Origin: Niastella koreensis GR20-10
GTDB lineage: Bacteria; Bacteroidota; Bacteroidia; Chitinophagales; Chitinophagaceae
Length of the DNA stretch: 64,000 nt
Assembly (NCBI RefSeq): GCF_000246855.1
Contig: NC_016609.1
Location: forward strand, 7,762,744 to 7,826,743
Direction: 5' to 3'
Part shown: positions 7,503-14,868 of the stretch, piece by piece
Numbering within the stretch: the stretch's first letter is position 1
Layout of the letters: each line of letters opens with the position of its first letter
Notes under the pieces: model-generated
The model's database searches: none
The model's input: only the letters and a program-made list of their open reading frames with translations
Told to the model about the DNA's origin: nothing
Translations under genes and position numbers: made by a program

Positions 7503-9869
7503 TTACCTCAGATGTTTGAGCAGAACCCGGAATAATTCATCGGGATTGAATGGTTTCACTACTATATCGGTAAGGCCTGCGCTTTGCACATCTTTTTCCA
7601 CCTCGGCCGGCAGGCTGGCGGTGAGTGCAATCACTGGCAATGTAATGCCACGGGCACGCAAGTGGCGGGTAGCTTCAAACCCATCCATAACAGGCATATT
7701 CAGATCCATTAAAACCAGATCGTATTTTCCCGGTTGAATTTTTTCAAGTGCTTCTTCCCCATTGGTTGCTACTTCTACTATAGCCCCGCTGCGTTCAAGC
7801 AACGATTGTGCCACCATAATATTAAAGGGATTGTCTTCCACTACCAAAATGTGTTCACCCTGCAATTGTTTATCTGAAATGTGGTCTTTTTTGTACTGCC
7901 CTTCGGTATTTACCGGTTCATTACTAAGGTCAAAATTCTGGGAGAAATAAAACGCCGATCCTTTTCCCGGTTCACTTCGTAAATTCAACACCACGCCCTG
8001 CAGTTCCAGTATTCGCTTTGTGATAGCGAGGCCCAGCCCGGTTCCACCATAACTACGCGAAGTAGAGGAGTCGGCCTGCGTAAAACGATCGAAGATCAAT
8101 TGCTGTTTGTCAGGTTCAATTCCAATACCCGTATCGGTCACTTTTATAGTTAGGGTTATTTTATCGCCGGTGATCTTCTCTGCCTGTATCGATAATTGTA
8201 CCGATCCCTGTTCGGTGAACTTGATGGCATTATGCACCAGGTTATAAATTACCTGTGAAGTGCGGGTAGGATCGCCGATTACTTTATGGGTAATGCGGCT
8301 GTCGATGATGGTATCTAATGTAATGTTTTTTTCAACGGCTTTGCTGCTTAACCCACCAGTGATATGCTGAGCGATGGAGGTAATGTCCATCGGCACCATT
8401 TCAAAATTGATTTTTCCGGCCTCGATCTTGTTATAATCCAGGATGTCGTTAACGATAGAAAGCAGGTTATTGGCCGAGAACAGCAATACATTCAGGTTCT
8501 TTTCCTGGTCGCGGCGCGGAGTGCTCCGCAGCATCAGGTGCGCCATACCTATAACCACGTTTAACGGGGTACGTATTTCATGCGACATGGTAGAAAGAAA
8601 CTCTGTTTTGGTTTTTAACCCCTGTTGAGCTTCATCGGCGGCTTTGCGCAGGGTATAGGCAAACCGGTGCGATAACACCAGTGATTGTAAAAAGAAGAAG
8701 AGTACATAACCTATGAAAACGATCCACTTTTCTGTTCCTATTACCTGGAAGTAATTCAGGTTGATGATTAAAAACACCAGCAGCATAACCCCGCAACTCA
8801 TTAGAGCGAATGCAGCCCCCACCCGTTTGAATTTAACCGCCCTTACACAAATGAATAAGGCAAAGGCGATATAGAAGAACATCACGCCCAGAAACGGCAT
8901 TATTCCCTGGGTAAATATCCGGGGTGGCGTTGCCAGGATCACCAGGCTATAAAGCAGGCAGATGTAAACAACCGCATTCACGATAAACCGGTTGGCATCT
9001 TTAGGATACACGCTTTGAAAATATCGGGAGAACAGAGCAACGCCCAGGGTAAGACTTAAATATTCCAACCGGATAGTTAAAAACCAGCTGAGGTTGGGAA
9101 ATACGGCATGTAATACATACTGGCTGGTACCTACCATGCGGTAACTGTAAACGATACAGAACAACGAGAAATAAAGGATGGCTTTATCACGGCTGCCAAA
9201 GGCATAAAAACCAAAAAAGAACAACCCACCCATAAACAAACAGCCTGCCAGCAGGATATCATAAGCCCTATCGCGTTGAAGGTTTAAAGTGAGCTTGTTG
9301 TTTTCGCCGATATATAACGTTTTGTAAGTACCACCCTTGGTATGCCAGAAGTTGGCTACCTGTAACAACAAATGCAGGGTATCAGTATTGTCGGGCAGGT
9401 TAACGGCTTTTGTGCACCAGAAAGGAACAGCTGTTTCACGGGAGGTATCAGGCTTCCCATTAGCGGACAGTAAAGAATCATTTATAAATAACCGGTACGA
9501 ACAGTATACATCGGTCATCAACATGGCCAGGTGCGGCCGCCTTTTGGGAAGCAGCACCGTAAGCGAATAGGTAGCATATCCTTCAACAGGCAAATAATGT
9601 CCGCGTAGTTTTATCTTGTTCCAAAGAGAAGGGTAGTTAACATAGTCCGGCGAAGCGGAAGCAGTATCGCCTGGTTGCAATAACCGGAGCCAGTAAAATT
9701 GCCATTCACCAATTAAAGGAGCTGAATATTCCTGCAGGTTTGCTGATCGAAGATCTAAAACACCCTGATGAGCTGTTACAGCGGTCAATGGTCCATCCTT
9801 TGCCAGGCAGGCAGGCAAACAGCCCCCTATAAAAAGGGCAACAAGAATGATCCATAGTGCGTGTTTCAT
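7503..9869 (-). CDS. Hybrid sensor histidine kinase with 7TMR-DISM sensor
   Basis: Membrane signalling kinase, 788 aa. Order of parts: signal peptide, periplasmic 7TMR-DISM extracellular-2-type domain (about 30-200), seven membrane helices (about 205-405), HisKA domain with FLSTMSHEIRTPLN carrying the phospho-accepting His, HATPase with N-box NLVHNAIKFTEQG and G-box DTGIGI, and a C-terminal receiver domain with phospho-acceptor Asp in VLMDLNMP and conserved Lys in VVKPF. There is no DNA-binding output domain, so the signal must pass to a partner by phosphorelay; no partner is adjacent. The DISM ectodomain suggests sensing of a carbohydrate-like ligand (family inference). Confidence 0.9.
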   Translation of the reverse strand: MKHALWIILVALFIGGCLPACLAKDGPLTAVTAHQGVLDLRSANLQEYSAPLIGEWQFYWLRLLQPGDTASASPDYVNYPSLWNKIKLRGHYLPVEGYATYSLTVLLPKRRPHLAMLMTDVYCSYRLFINDSLLSANGKPDTSRETAVPFWCTKAVNLPDNTDTLHLLLQVANFWHTKGGTYKTLYIGENNKLTLNLQRDRAYDILLAGCLFMGGLFFFGFYAFGSRDKAILYFSLFCIVYSYRMVGTSQYVLHAVFPNLSWFLTIRLEYLSLTLGVALFSRYFQSVYPKDANRFIVNAVVYICLLYSLVILATPPRIFTQGIMPFLGVMFFYIAFALFICVRAVKFKRVGAAFALMSCGVMLLVFLIINLNYFQVIGTEKWIVFIGYVLFFFLQSLVLSHRFAYTLRKAADEAQQGLKTKTEFLSTMSHEIRTPLNVVIGMAHLMLRSTPRRDQEKNLNVLLFSANNLLSIVNDILDYNKIEAGKINFEMVPMDITSIAQHITGGLSSKAVEKNITLDTIIDSRITHKVIGDPTRTSQVIYNLVHNAIKFTEQGSVQLSIQAEKITGDKITLTIKVTDTGIGIEPDKQQLIFDRFTQADSSTSRSYGGTGLGLAITKRILELQGVVLNLRSEPGKGSAFYFSQNFDLSNEPVNTEGQYKKDHISDKQLQGEHILVVEDNPFNIMVAQSLLERSGAIVEVATNGEEALEKIQPGKYDLVLMDLNMPVMDGFEATRHLRARGITLPVIALTASLPAEVEKDVQSAGLTDIVVKPFNPDELFRVLLKHLR

Positions 9870-10104
9870 AACAACCGGTAAGGGCGATTTCTACAGGGTT
9901 TCGATATTCAAACGAATCACAATTAAAAAAATGATCGAAAGGCGGACAAATTATCACATATATAGGGAATGAAGAAATATTAGCAGGCTGGCAGGATAAA
10001 ATTAAATATCATTCAACCATTTTTAGGTAAAATCACTTAAAACAATAGCCTTACAGGTAAGCATGCGGTTTTCTTCGGGCAGAAGATTAGAATTGCATTA
10101 AAAT

Positions 10105-10132
10105 TAAAAAGCCCTCCGTTTGATCGGAGGGC
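10105..10132 (-). terminator. Intrinsic terminator of the OmpA-family gene
   Basis: Stem GCCCTCCG (10111-10118) with CGGAGGGC (10125-10132), followed on the reverse strand by a T run. It lies just past the end of the 10160-11026 gene. Confidence 0.75.
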
Positions 10133-10159
10133 CTTTCACATATTCAATATCTGTTAGAA

Positions 10160-11026
10160 TTATTTCTTGGGCTCAAGCAATTTGAAGAACTGATCGAGCT
10201 GAGGTAAAATCACGATCCTTGTTCTGCGGTTGGCGGCACGGCCGGCAGGTGTATCGTTTGGTGCTACAGGTAAATATTCCCCGCGACCGGCGGCAGCAAT
10301 ATGGGCTGGATTTAAACCATATTTATTTTGCAGTATCCTTACTACGGCTGTAGCCCTGTGCACACTCAGGTCCCAGTTGTCGAGCAAAACGCCTTTAGCA
10401 AATTTCACGTTATCGGTATGGCCTTCTACCATGAACTCGATATCGGGTTGCGCTTGTAATACCTTGGCTACTTTACCTAATACTTCAGTTGCCTGTGTAG
10501 TGATTACGTAGCTGCCGCTGTTGAAAAGCAGTTTGTCGGAGATATCGATGTATACCACACCTTTATCAACTTTGATATTGATGTCCTCATCGGCCAGGTT
10601 GCCAATGGCGCCTTTAAGGTTCATCACCAGGGCCATGTTCAATGAATCTTTACGCGCCATAGAAGCTTGCAAATCCTGGATGTAGGCGTCTTTAGCGCCA
10701 ATGTTCTCCAGTGATTTTTTTATACTTTCGGCTTGTGAAGAAGAAATAACTGAAAGGTCCTGCAGCTGTTTCAATGCCTGTGTATTGTTCTGCTTCAGGA
10801 ATTCATTTTGCTTTTTCAGATTGTCGATTTCATTTTCCAGGCTTGTTTTATTGCGGGCATATTCAGCTTTTGCATCTTCGCAACCTTTAAGATCACCCTG
10901 CAATTTGGTATAGTTACCGCTCAGCTCATTATATTTTGCTATCTCACCTTTATATTTTTTTGAGCTTACACATGAAAAAAGTAACAGAGAAGACAGTCCT
11001 GTAAATAACACCTGTTTACAATTCAT
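10160..11026 (-). CDS. OmpA-family peptidoglycan-associated lipoprotein with coiled coil
   Basis: Outer-membrane lipoprotein, 288 aa. The lipobox ends at Cys 19 (LLFSC). Residues about 25-130 are a long heptad-rich coiled coil (for example NEIDNLKKQNEFLKQNNTQ). The C-terminal domain (about 160-280) is OmpA-like and binds peptidoglycan in this family: it has FNSGSYVIT, VEGHTDN, LSVHRATAVVRIL and GRGEYLPVAPNDT with NRRTRI. Overall it resembles the envelope-anchoring OmpA/MotB proteins of Bacteroidota. It is a single-gene unit with its own terminator and faces away from the recA upstream region. Confidence 0.88.
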   Translation of the reverse strand: MNCKQVLFTGLSSLLLFSCVSSKKYKGEIAKYNELSGNYTKLQGDLKGCEDAKAEYARNKTSLENEIDNLKKQNEFLKQNNTQALKQLQDLSVISSSQAESIKKSLENIGAKDAYIQDLQASMARKDSLNMALVMNLKGAIGNLADEDINIKVDKGVVYIDISDKLLFNSGSYVITTQATEVLGKVAKVLQAQPDIEFMVEGHTDNVKFAKGVLLDNWDLSVHRATAVVRILQNKYGLNPAHIAAAGRGEYLPVAPNDTPAGRAANRRTRIVILPQLDQFFKLLEPKK

Positions 11027-11500
11027 ATATATGTTGTTTTAATTGTTTTATCCAATACCTCAGGTTCGCTCCTCCTCGTATACTGGCCCCAGTACGCAAG
11101 TATTGTGCCGGTAGCCGCAAAGGTATTGATGAAACGCATTTACACCTTTGCAAACTTATATAAATCCTTAATTTAAGTTTACTTTAATAAATATACTGGT
11201 GCTAACCCGTGCTATACTACGATTGTGGCAATAATTTATCAACCTGTGCAACCAGCGGGTAGCAGAATCAGTCATGTTTAAATGACGCCGATGGATTTCC
11301 ATTTAAAGGCAGCCACCTTAACTAACGGGAATTATTAAACGGCAATTCGTTTTCAACTCCACGAATATATCATAACCTGTAAACTTCCTGCAAGATCCGG
11401 AACTTCATTCCGGCCCCTGAACAAATCACCTTTCCCACCTCCGGTAACTGCCAAAAACATATAACAAATAAATATATAAATCAGGCTGAGTGTTAAAAAC

Positions 11501-11515
11501 TACCACTAAGTGGTA
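11501..11515. promoter_or_regulatory. Dyad upstream of the candidate RNA
   Basis: TACCACT A AGTGGTA, perfect 7-bp arms around one base. It lies about 30-45 nt before the presumed start of the candidate RNA, a position typical for an operator. No known regulator is assigned. Confidence 0.4.
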
Positions 11516-11544
11516 TTGATTGGTAATGGGAATATTTGTCACTT

Positions 11545-11643
11545 TGTTCTCCCACATGGTTTCGGCCATTGCCTTTTCCTGAAGTAGTTTTCTCAGAAAT
11601 TTCATGTGGGTAACCCTGCTACGTCGCGCTGGCAGGGTTTTTT
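11545..11643 (+). ncRNA. Candidate structured small RNA, about 100 nt
   Basis: CCCACATG at 11551-11558 pairs with CATGTGGG at 11603-11610, and TTTC (11560-11563) with GAAA (11596-11599) extends the stem inward. An intrinsic terminator (11612-11643) follows at once. No open frame precedes this terminator on the plus strand for over 500 bp, so it must end a non-coding transcript or a leader. A near-consensus -7 element (AATATTTG, 11531-11538) gives a start near 11545. I could not match it to 6S, SRP, tmRNA or a known riboswitch. The start is inferred. Confidence 0.4.
11612..11643 (+). terminator. Orphan intrinsic terminator upstream of recA
   Basis: AACCCTGC (11612-11619) pairs with GCAGGGTT (11632-11639) and is followed by a T run. 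No protein-coding gene on this strand ends here. Confidence 0.75.
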
Positions 11644-11677
11644 GTTGCCGCGTCCTTCCTTTTTCTTTCCTTTCCCC

Positions 11678-11743
11678 ACTACCCCAACACTACCCATTTA
11701 CCAGCGAAATACTACCTTTTTACTACCCATTTACTACCCCCGT
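11678..11743 (+). repeat. Six-slot 11-bp array of ACTACC elements upstream of recA
   Basis: ACTACC starts at 11678, 11689, 11711, 11722 and 11733; the slot at 11700 holds the degenerate ACCAGC. The step is exactly 11 bp throughout, so all copies lie on one face of the helix. Inference: binding array for an OmpR/PhoB-type or other oligomerising regulator. Confidence 0.6.
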
Positions 11744-11772
11744 ACCTATAAAAAAGGTAATAGAGGGGTCGT

Positions 11773-11802
11773 CCTGAAACGGTTCAGGAACGAACCCTGA
11801 AC
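11773..11802. promoter_or_regulatory. Alternating CCTGAA/TTCAGG half sites upstream of recA
   Basis: CCTGAA (11773), TTCAGG (11783) and CCTGAA (11796) form two overlapping dyads. The inner one, GTTCAGG/CCTGAAC (11782-11788 with 11796-11802), has perfect 7-bp arms. It lies about 90-120 bp upstream of the recA promoter. An SOS-type operator is possible, but no Bacteroidota LexA consensus was matched. Confidence 0.4.
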
Positions 11803-11836
11803 GGTAAAAGGGTATGGGGAAGTTAGTCACACCACC

Positions 11837-11871
11837 AAAATAATTAGTTCTGCAATACTAAAATAATTAGT
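11837..11871 (+). repeat. 12-nt direct repeat before the recA promoter
   Basis: AAAATAATTAGT occurs at 11837-11848 and again at 11860-11871, a 23-bp step (about two helical turns). The second copy ends about 20 bp before the recA -7 element. Confidence 0.5.
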
Positions 11872-11891
11872 GTTGATAATATAATTTTCTC

Positions 11892-11899
11892 TACATTTG
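11892..11899 (+). promoter_or_regulatory. -7 promoter element of recA
   Basis: TACATTTG, a perfect TAnnTTTG match. A TTG about 16 bp upstream could serve as the -33 element. Transcription would begin near 11905, downstream or at the edge of the alternative TTG start at 11913, which supports the ATG at 11937. Confidence 0.6.
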
Positions 11900-11936
11900 G
11901 CAATCGGTAAATTTGAAAGCATTAAAACAACCCATT

Positions 11937-12941
11937 ATGGCAGAAAACGAAAAAGCAAAAGCGCTCAAGCTAACTATAGATAAAATTGAAAAAGATTTTG
12001 GTAAGGGCAGTGTGATGATGATGAACGAAAAGTCAACGGAACCGATGGAGGTAATCTCTACCGGCTCCATTGGTTTGGATGTAGCTCTCGGTATCGGCGG
12101 TTTACCAAAAGGCCGTATCGTTGAGATCTACGGACCTGAATCTTCCGGTAAAACCACCATCGCCATCCACGTTATTGCAGAAGCCCAGAAAAAAGGCGGC
12201 ATGTGCGCCATCATCGATGCGGAACATGCATTTGACAGCCTGTACGCTAAAAAATTGGGTGTTGATGTAGATAACCTGCTTATCTCTCAACCAGACTACG
12301 GTGAGCAGGCCCTGGAGATCGCTGACCGCCTTATTTTATCAGGCGCCCTGGATGTAGTGGTAATTGACTCTGTGGCCGCCCTGGTGCCTAAAGGCGAGCT
12401 GGAAGGCGAAATGGGTGACAGCAAAATGGGTTTACAAGCCCGTTTGATGTCTCAGGCCCTGCGTAAGCTTACCGCCACCATCAATAAAACAAATACCATT
12501 TGCATCTTTATTAACCAGCTGCGTGAAAAGATCGGCGTAATGTTCGGTAACCCCGAAACCACTACCGGTGGTAACGCCCTGAAATTCTACGCATCGGTTC
12601 GTTTGGATATCCGCCGTAGCGCACAAATTAAAGACGGTGACGAAGCCATCGGTAACCGGGTTAAAGTAAAAGTGGTAAAAAATAAAGTAGCTCCTCCTTT
12701 CCGCGCCGCAGAATTTGACATTGTATTTGGCGAAGGCATTTCAAAAATGGGTGAAATAATCGATATGGGTGTGGAACTGGGTATTGTAAACAAAAGCGGA
12801 AGCTGGTTCAGCTATAACTCTGATAAGCTCGGCCAGGGCCGTGACGCGGTTAAAAACTTATTACAGGACAATCCTGAGCTGGCGAACGAAATTGAGACTA
12901 AGATCAGAGAAAAGGTTAAAGAAATGCGGGAAGCTTCTTAA
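11937..12941 (+). CDS. recA: Recombinase RecA
   Basis: Strand-exchange ATPase of homologous recombination, and coprotease for SOS repressors where these exist. 334 aa from the ATG at 11937; a longer frame would use TTG at 11913. Walker [10 protein letters not shown], Walker B region [14 protein letters not shown]1/L2 loops with [18 protein letters not shown] and [15 protein letters not shown], and the C-terminal [18 protein letters not shown] all match RecA. The acidic tail seen in E. coli RecA is short here. Monocistronic: own promoter, terminator at 13023-13053. The upstream region is unusually long and rich in repeats. Confidence 0.98.
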   Translation: MAENEKAKALKLTIDKIEKDFGKGSVMMMNEKSTEPMEVISTGSIGLDVALGIGGLPKGRIVEIYGPESSGKTTIAIHVIAEAQKKGGMCAIIDAEHAFDSLYAKKLGVDVDNLLISQPDYGEQALEIADRLILSGALDVVVIDSVAALVPKGELEGEMGDSKMGLQARLMSQALRKLTATINKTNTICIFINQLREKIGVMFGNPETTTGGNALKFYASVRLDIRRSAQIKDGDEAIGNRVKVKVVKNKVAPPFRAAEFDIVFGEGISKMGEIIDMGVELGIVNKSGSWFSYNSDKLGQGRDAVKNLLQDNPELANEIETKIREKVKEMREAS

Positions 12942-13453
12942 GTGAAAAAAAGCAGATGATTTCTAAGCGGTTTTCATTTGCACTTTTTCCAGGTTCAGTT
13001 GAATTTATATGGGTTAGTAAGTAAAACGTCCCGGTTCGGCCGGGACGTTTTTATTTTACAAATAACTTATATAAGGGATCTATATCGGGTAGGTTAGTAC
13101 GGCAGTGCTATAAAATAAAAAAGGGGTCTGAATAGAAATTCAACCCCGCTTTTAAAATCCAATATCCTATGAAAAACCGAGGTAAAAATAGCGTTGAAAT
13201 CTGATATCTGCAATACCATTTTGTGGTAATAGTAAAAATACCAAGTTAATTCGGAGATTTAATAGCTGTTTCTGCGTATAAATACATGCAATATTTATCT
13301 GTATAACAAAAAGGGGATCAAGTAATTACATATTACTAAACAGCTTCGGTTTGCAGAAAACTGATGATGAGCAGGAAAGTTATTGACATTTTCAAATATA
13401 AGGCGCTTTCGACTGCTAGTATCGGTTGAGCATATCCCCCGGGAACCCTTTGT
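12942..13453. other. Gene-free region after recA
   Basis: Apart from the recA terminator it contains a second hairpin at about 13117-13154 (AAGGGGT with ACCCCGCTT, A and T runs on both sides), which may act in either direction. I see no gene in the AT-rich remainder. Confidence 0.5.
13023..13053 (+). terminator. recA terminator
   Basis: ACGTCCCGG (13026-13034) pairs with CCGGGACGT (13040-13048), flanked by A and T runs. Confidence 0.85.
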
Positions 13454-14083
13454 TTAGTTCTTCACCAGTTTTTCCTGGGTTAGCAAACCCGTGGTGTGGT
13501 TGTTTATACGCAGAAAGTAAATGCCCTTTTCAAGCATGGTTACATTCAGGGTTTGTAACCCCTGCAGGTTATTTATATTCATCCGTTGCTTGCCTGTGGC
13601 ATCAACAATTTGAATATCGGCTACCGCCTCAGACCGTACAATTAAGATGTTATCTACCGGGTTGGGGTAAAAGCGAAAAGAGATATCGCCTGCCACCAGC
13701 GCTTCCTTCGATTTTGAGAACGCCTGTTGAAACCCGTCCTTACCGGAAAAGCGTACCCGGTATAAACTACGGCCCCGGGCCGGTGAATCGTCTACCCACT
13801 CATTGTCGGGTTTAATGTCTGATTGCTTTATAACGGCCACCACCTCAAACTCACGGCCACCACTGCTTCTTTCTATGGAAGCAAAGGTATACGTTGTATC
13901 TTCCGGCTGTTTCCAGTTTAAAACAACCTTTGAATTTTCGCGAATGTTCAATGTAAGATCAGTGATAAAAGAGGAAGTATCTGTAGAATCAGCAATGGTC
14001 ACCGGTGCTGCCGGTGGAACTTCCTGCGCTGTACATACATGTACAAGCAGGCAAATTAAATATACCAGTACGCCTTTCTTCAT
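13454..14083 (-). CDS. Type IX secretion cargo protein with C-terminal sorting domain
   Basis: Secreted protein, 209 aa from the ATG at 14083; a longer frame begins with GTG at 14116 but would bury the signal peptide. The signal peptide ends in CTAQ. The middle is a fibronectin-III-like fold (VVLNWKQPEDTTYTFASIER, SLYRVRFSGKDG). The C-terminal 75 residues form a type A T9SS sorting domain: FYPNPVDN, VDATGKQRMN, LEKGIYFLRINN and a final KLVKN. It is exported through the inner membrane by Sec and across the outer membrane by PorU/PorV-type machinery (family knowledge). No enzymatic domain is present; function unknown. Confidence 0.82.
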   Translation of the reverse strand: MKKGVLVYLICLLVHVCTAQEVPPAAPVTIADSTDTSSFITDLTLNIRENSKVVLNWKQPEDTTYTFASIERSSGGREFEVVAVIKQSDIKPDNEWVDDSPARGRSLYRVRFSGKDGFQQAFSKSKEALVAGDISFRFYPNPVDNILIVRSEAVADIQIVDATGKQRMNINNLQGLQTLNVTMLEKGIYFLRINNHTTGLLTQEKLVKN

Positions 14084-14247
14084 TGAATTTAATGGGTCAA
14101 ATTTCTGGAACTTCACTATTTACAATTACTATGCCCGTTTGTGGAAAACGTTTAACACGCTAATAAAATTCAACGCAGGCAGTTAAAGTTTTTCAAAAGT
14201 CAATTACCTTGTTCCCGCTTATATAATACAACCAAGAACATAAGTCT

Positions 14248-14700
14248 ATGCTTAGAGTAAGAAAGTTAAATGCCCGTAAACGTATTGCCTTAGTAGCGCA
14301 CGACAACAAGAAGAAAGACCTGATAGAATGGGCAGAGTTTAATAAGACCGTACTGGCACGGCATGAATTATTTGCCACGGGTACAACCGGCAAGCTGCTC
14401 GAGAACAGCCTCGACCGCCCGGTGAAGGCCTTACTTAGCGGGCCTTTGGGCGGCGATCAGCAAATTGGCGCCCTCATAGCCAGCGGCGACCTGGATATGC
14501 TGATCTTCTTCTGGGACCCCATGGAAGCACAACCGCATGACAGCGATGTTAAAGCTTTGTTACGGGTAGCCATTGCCTGGAACATAATTGTGGCCAACGA
14601 CCGTGCTACTGCCGATTTTATTCTCACTTCGCCTCTCATGAATGAGGAGTATATGTTGAACATCCCTGATTATACCTCTTACCTGAACCGGAAAATTTAA
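14248..14700 (+). CDS. mgsA: Methylglyoxal synthase
   Basis: Cytoplasmic lyase that converts dihydroxyacetone phosphate to methylglyoxal and phosphate, a bypass of lower glycolysis. 150 aa, the normal length. Signature residues: the phosphate-binding TGTTGKLL motif, GPLGGDQQIG with the catalytic Asp, and DLDMLIFFWDP followed by QPHDSDVKALLR with the active-site His and Asp. It lies between the type IX cargo gene (divergent) and uvrB (same strand, 168 nt downstream). Confidence 0.95.
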   Translation: MLRVRKLNARKRIALVAHDNKKKDLIEWAEFNKTVLARHELFATGTTGKLLENSLDRPVKALLSGPLGGDQQIGALIASGDLDMLIFFWDPMEAQPHDSDVKALLRVAIAWNIIVANDRATADFILTSPLMNEEYMLNIPDYTSYLNRKI

Positions 14701-14785
14701 CGTTTAGTATAGACTGCCTCCTAACCGGAAGCAAATACAAGCCGAACTTTTAAAAGCCAGAATCGTTTATATTAATCCGCACCCT

Positions 14786-14809
14786 TTCCAAAGTTTACAC
14801 ACTTTGGAA
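14786..14809. promoter_or_regulatory. Dyad overlapping the uvrB -33 region
   Basis: TTCCAAAGT (14786-14794) and ACTTTGGAA (14801-14809) are perfect 9-bp arms with a 6-nt spacer. The right arm contributes the TTTG that would act as the uvrB -33 element. No T run follows, so an operator is more likely than a terminator. Confidence 0.5.
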
Positions 14810-14822
14810 GGGGTTAAGGCGG

Positions 14823-14830
14823 TAAATTTG
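14823..14830 (+). promoter_or_regulatory. -7 promoter element of uvrB
   Basis: TAAATTTG, a perfect TAnnTTTG match 38 nt before the uvrB ATG, 16 nt after a TTTG. Confidence 0.6.
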
Positions 14831-14868
14831 AGTACAGTTTTATACCTTATTCCAGTTTTAACTATACT

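Larger units (their letters stand above)
11027..11936. other. Long gene-free region between the OmpA gene and recA
   Basis: No protein gene is credible in these 910 bp. The region holds a dyad at 11501-11515, a candidate structured RNA at about 11545-11643 with its own terminator, six 11-bp-spaced ACTACC-type elements (11678-11743), a dyad of CCTGAA/TTCAGG half sites (11773-11802), a 12-nt direct repeat (11837-11871) and the recA promoter. Confidence 0.6.

Noticed and set aside
11606-11800. 64-codon frame in the recA upstream region
   Set aside because: Runs through a terminator hairpin and the 11-bp repeat array; the product is Pro/Thr-rich low complexity.
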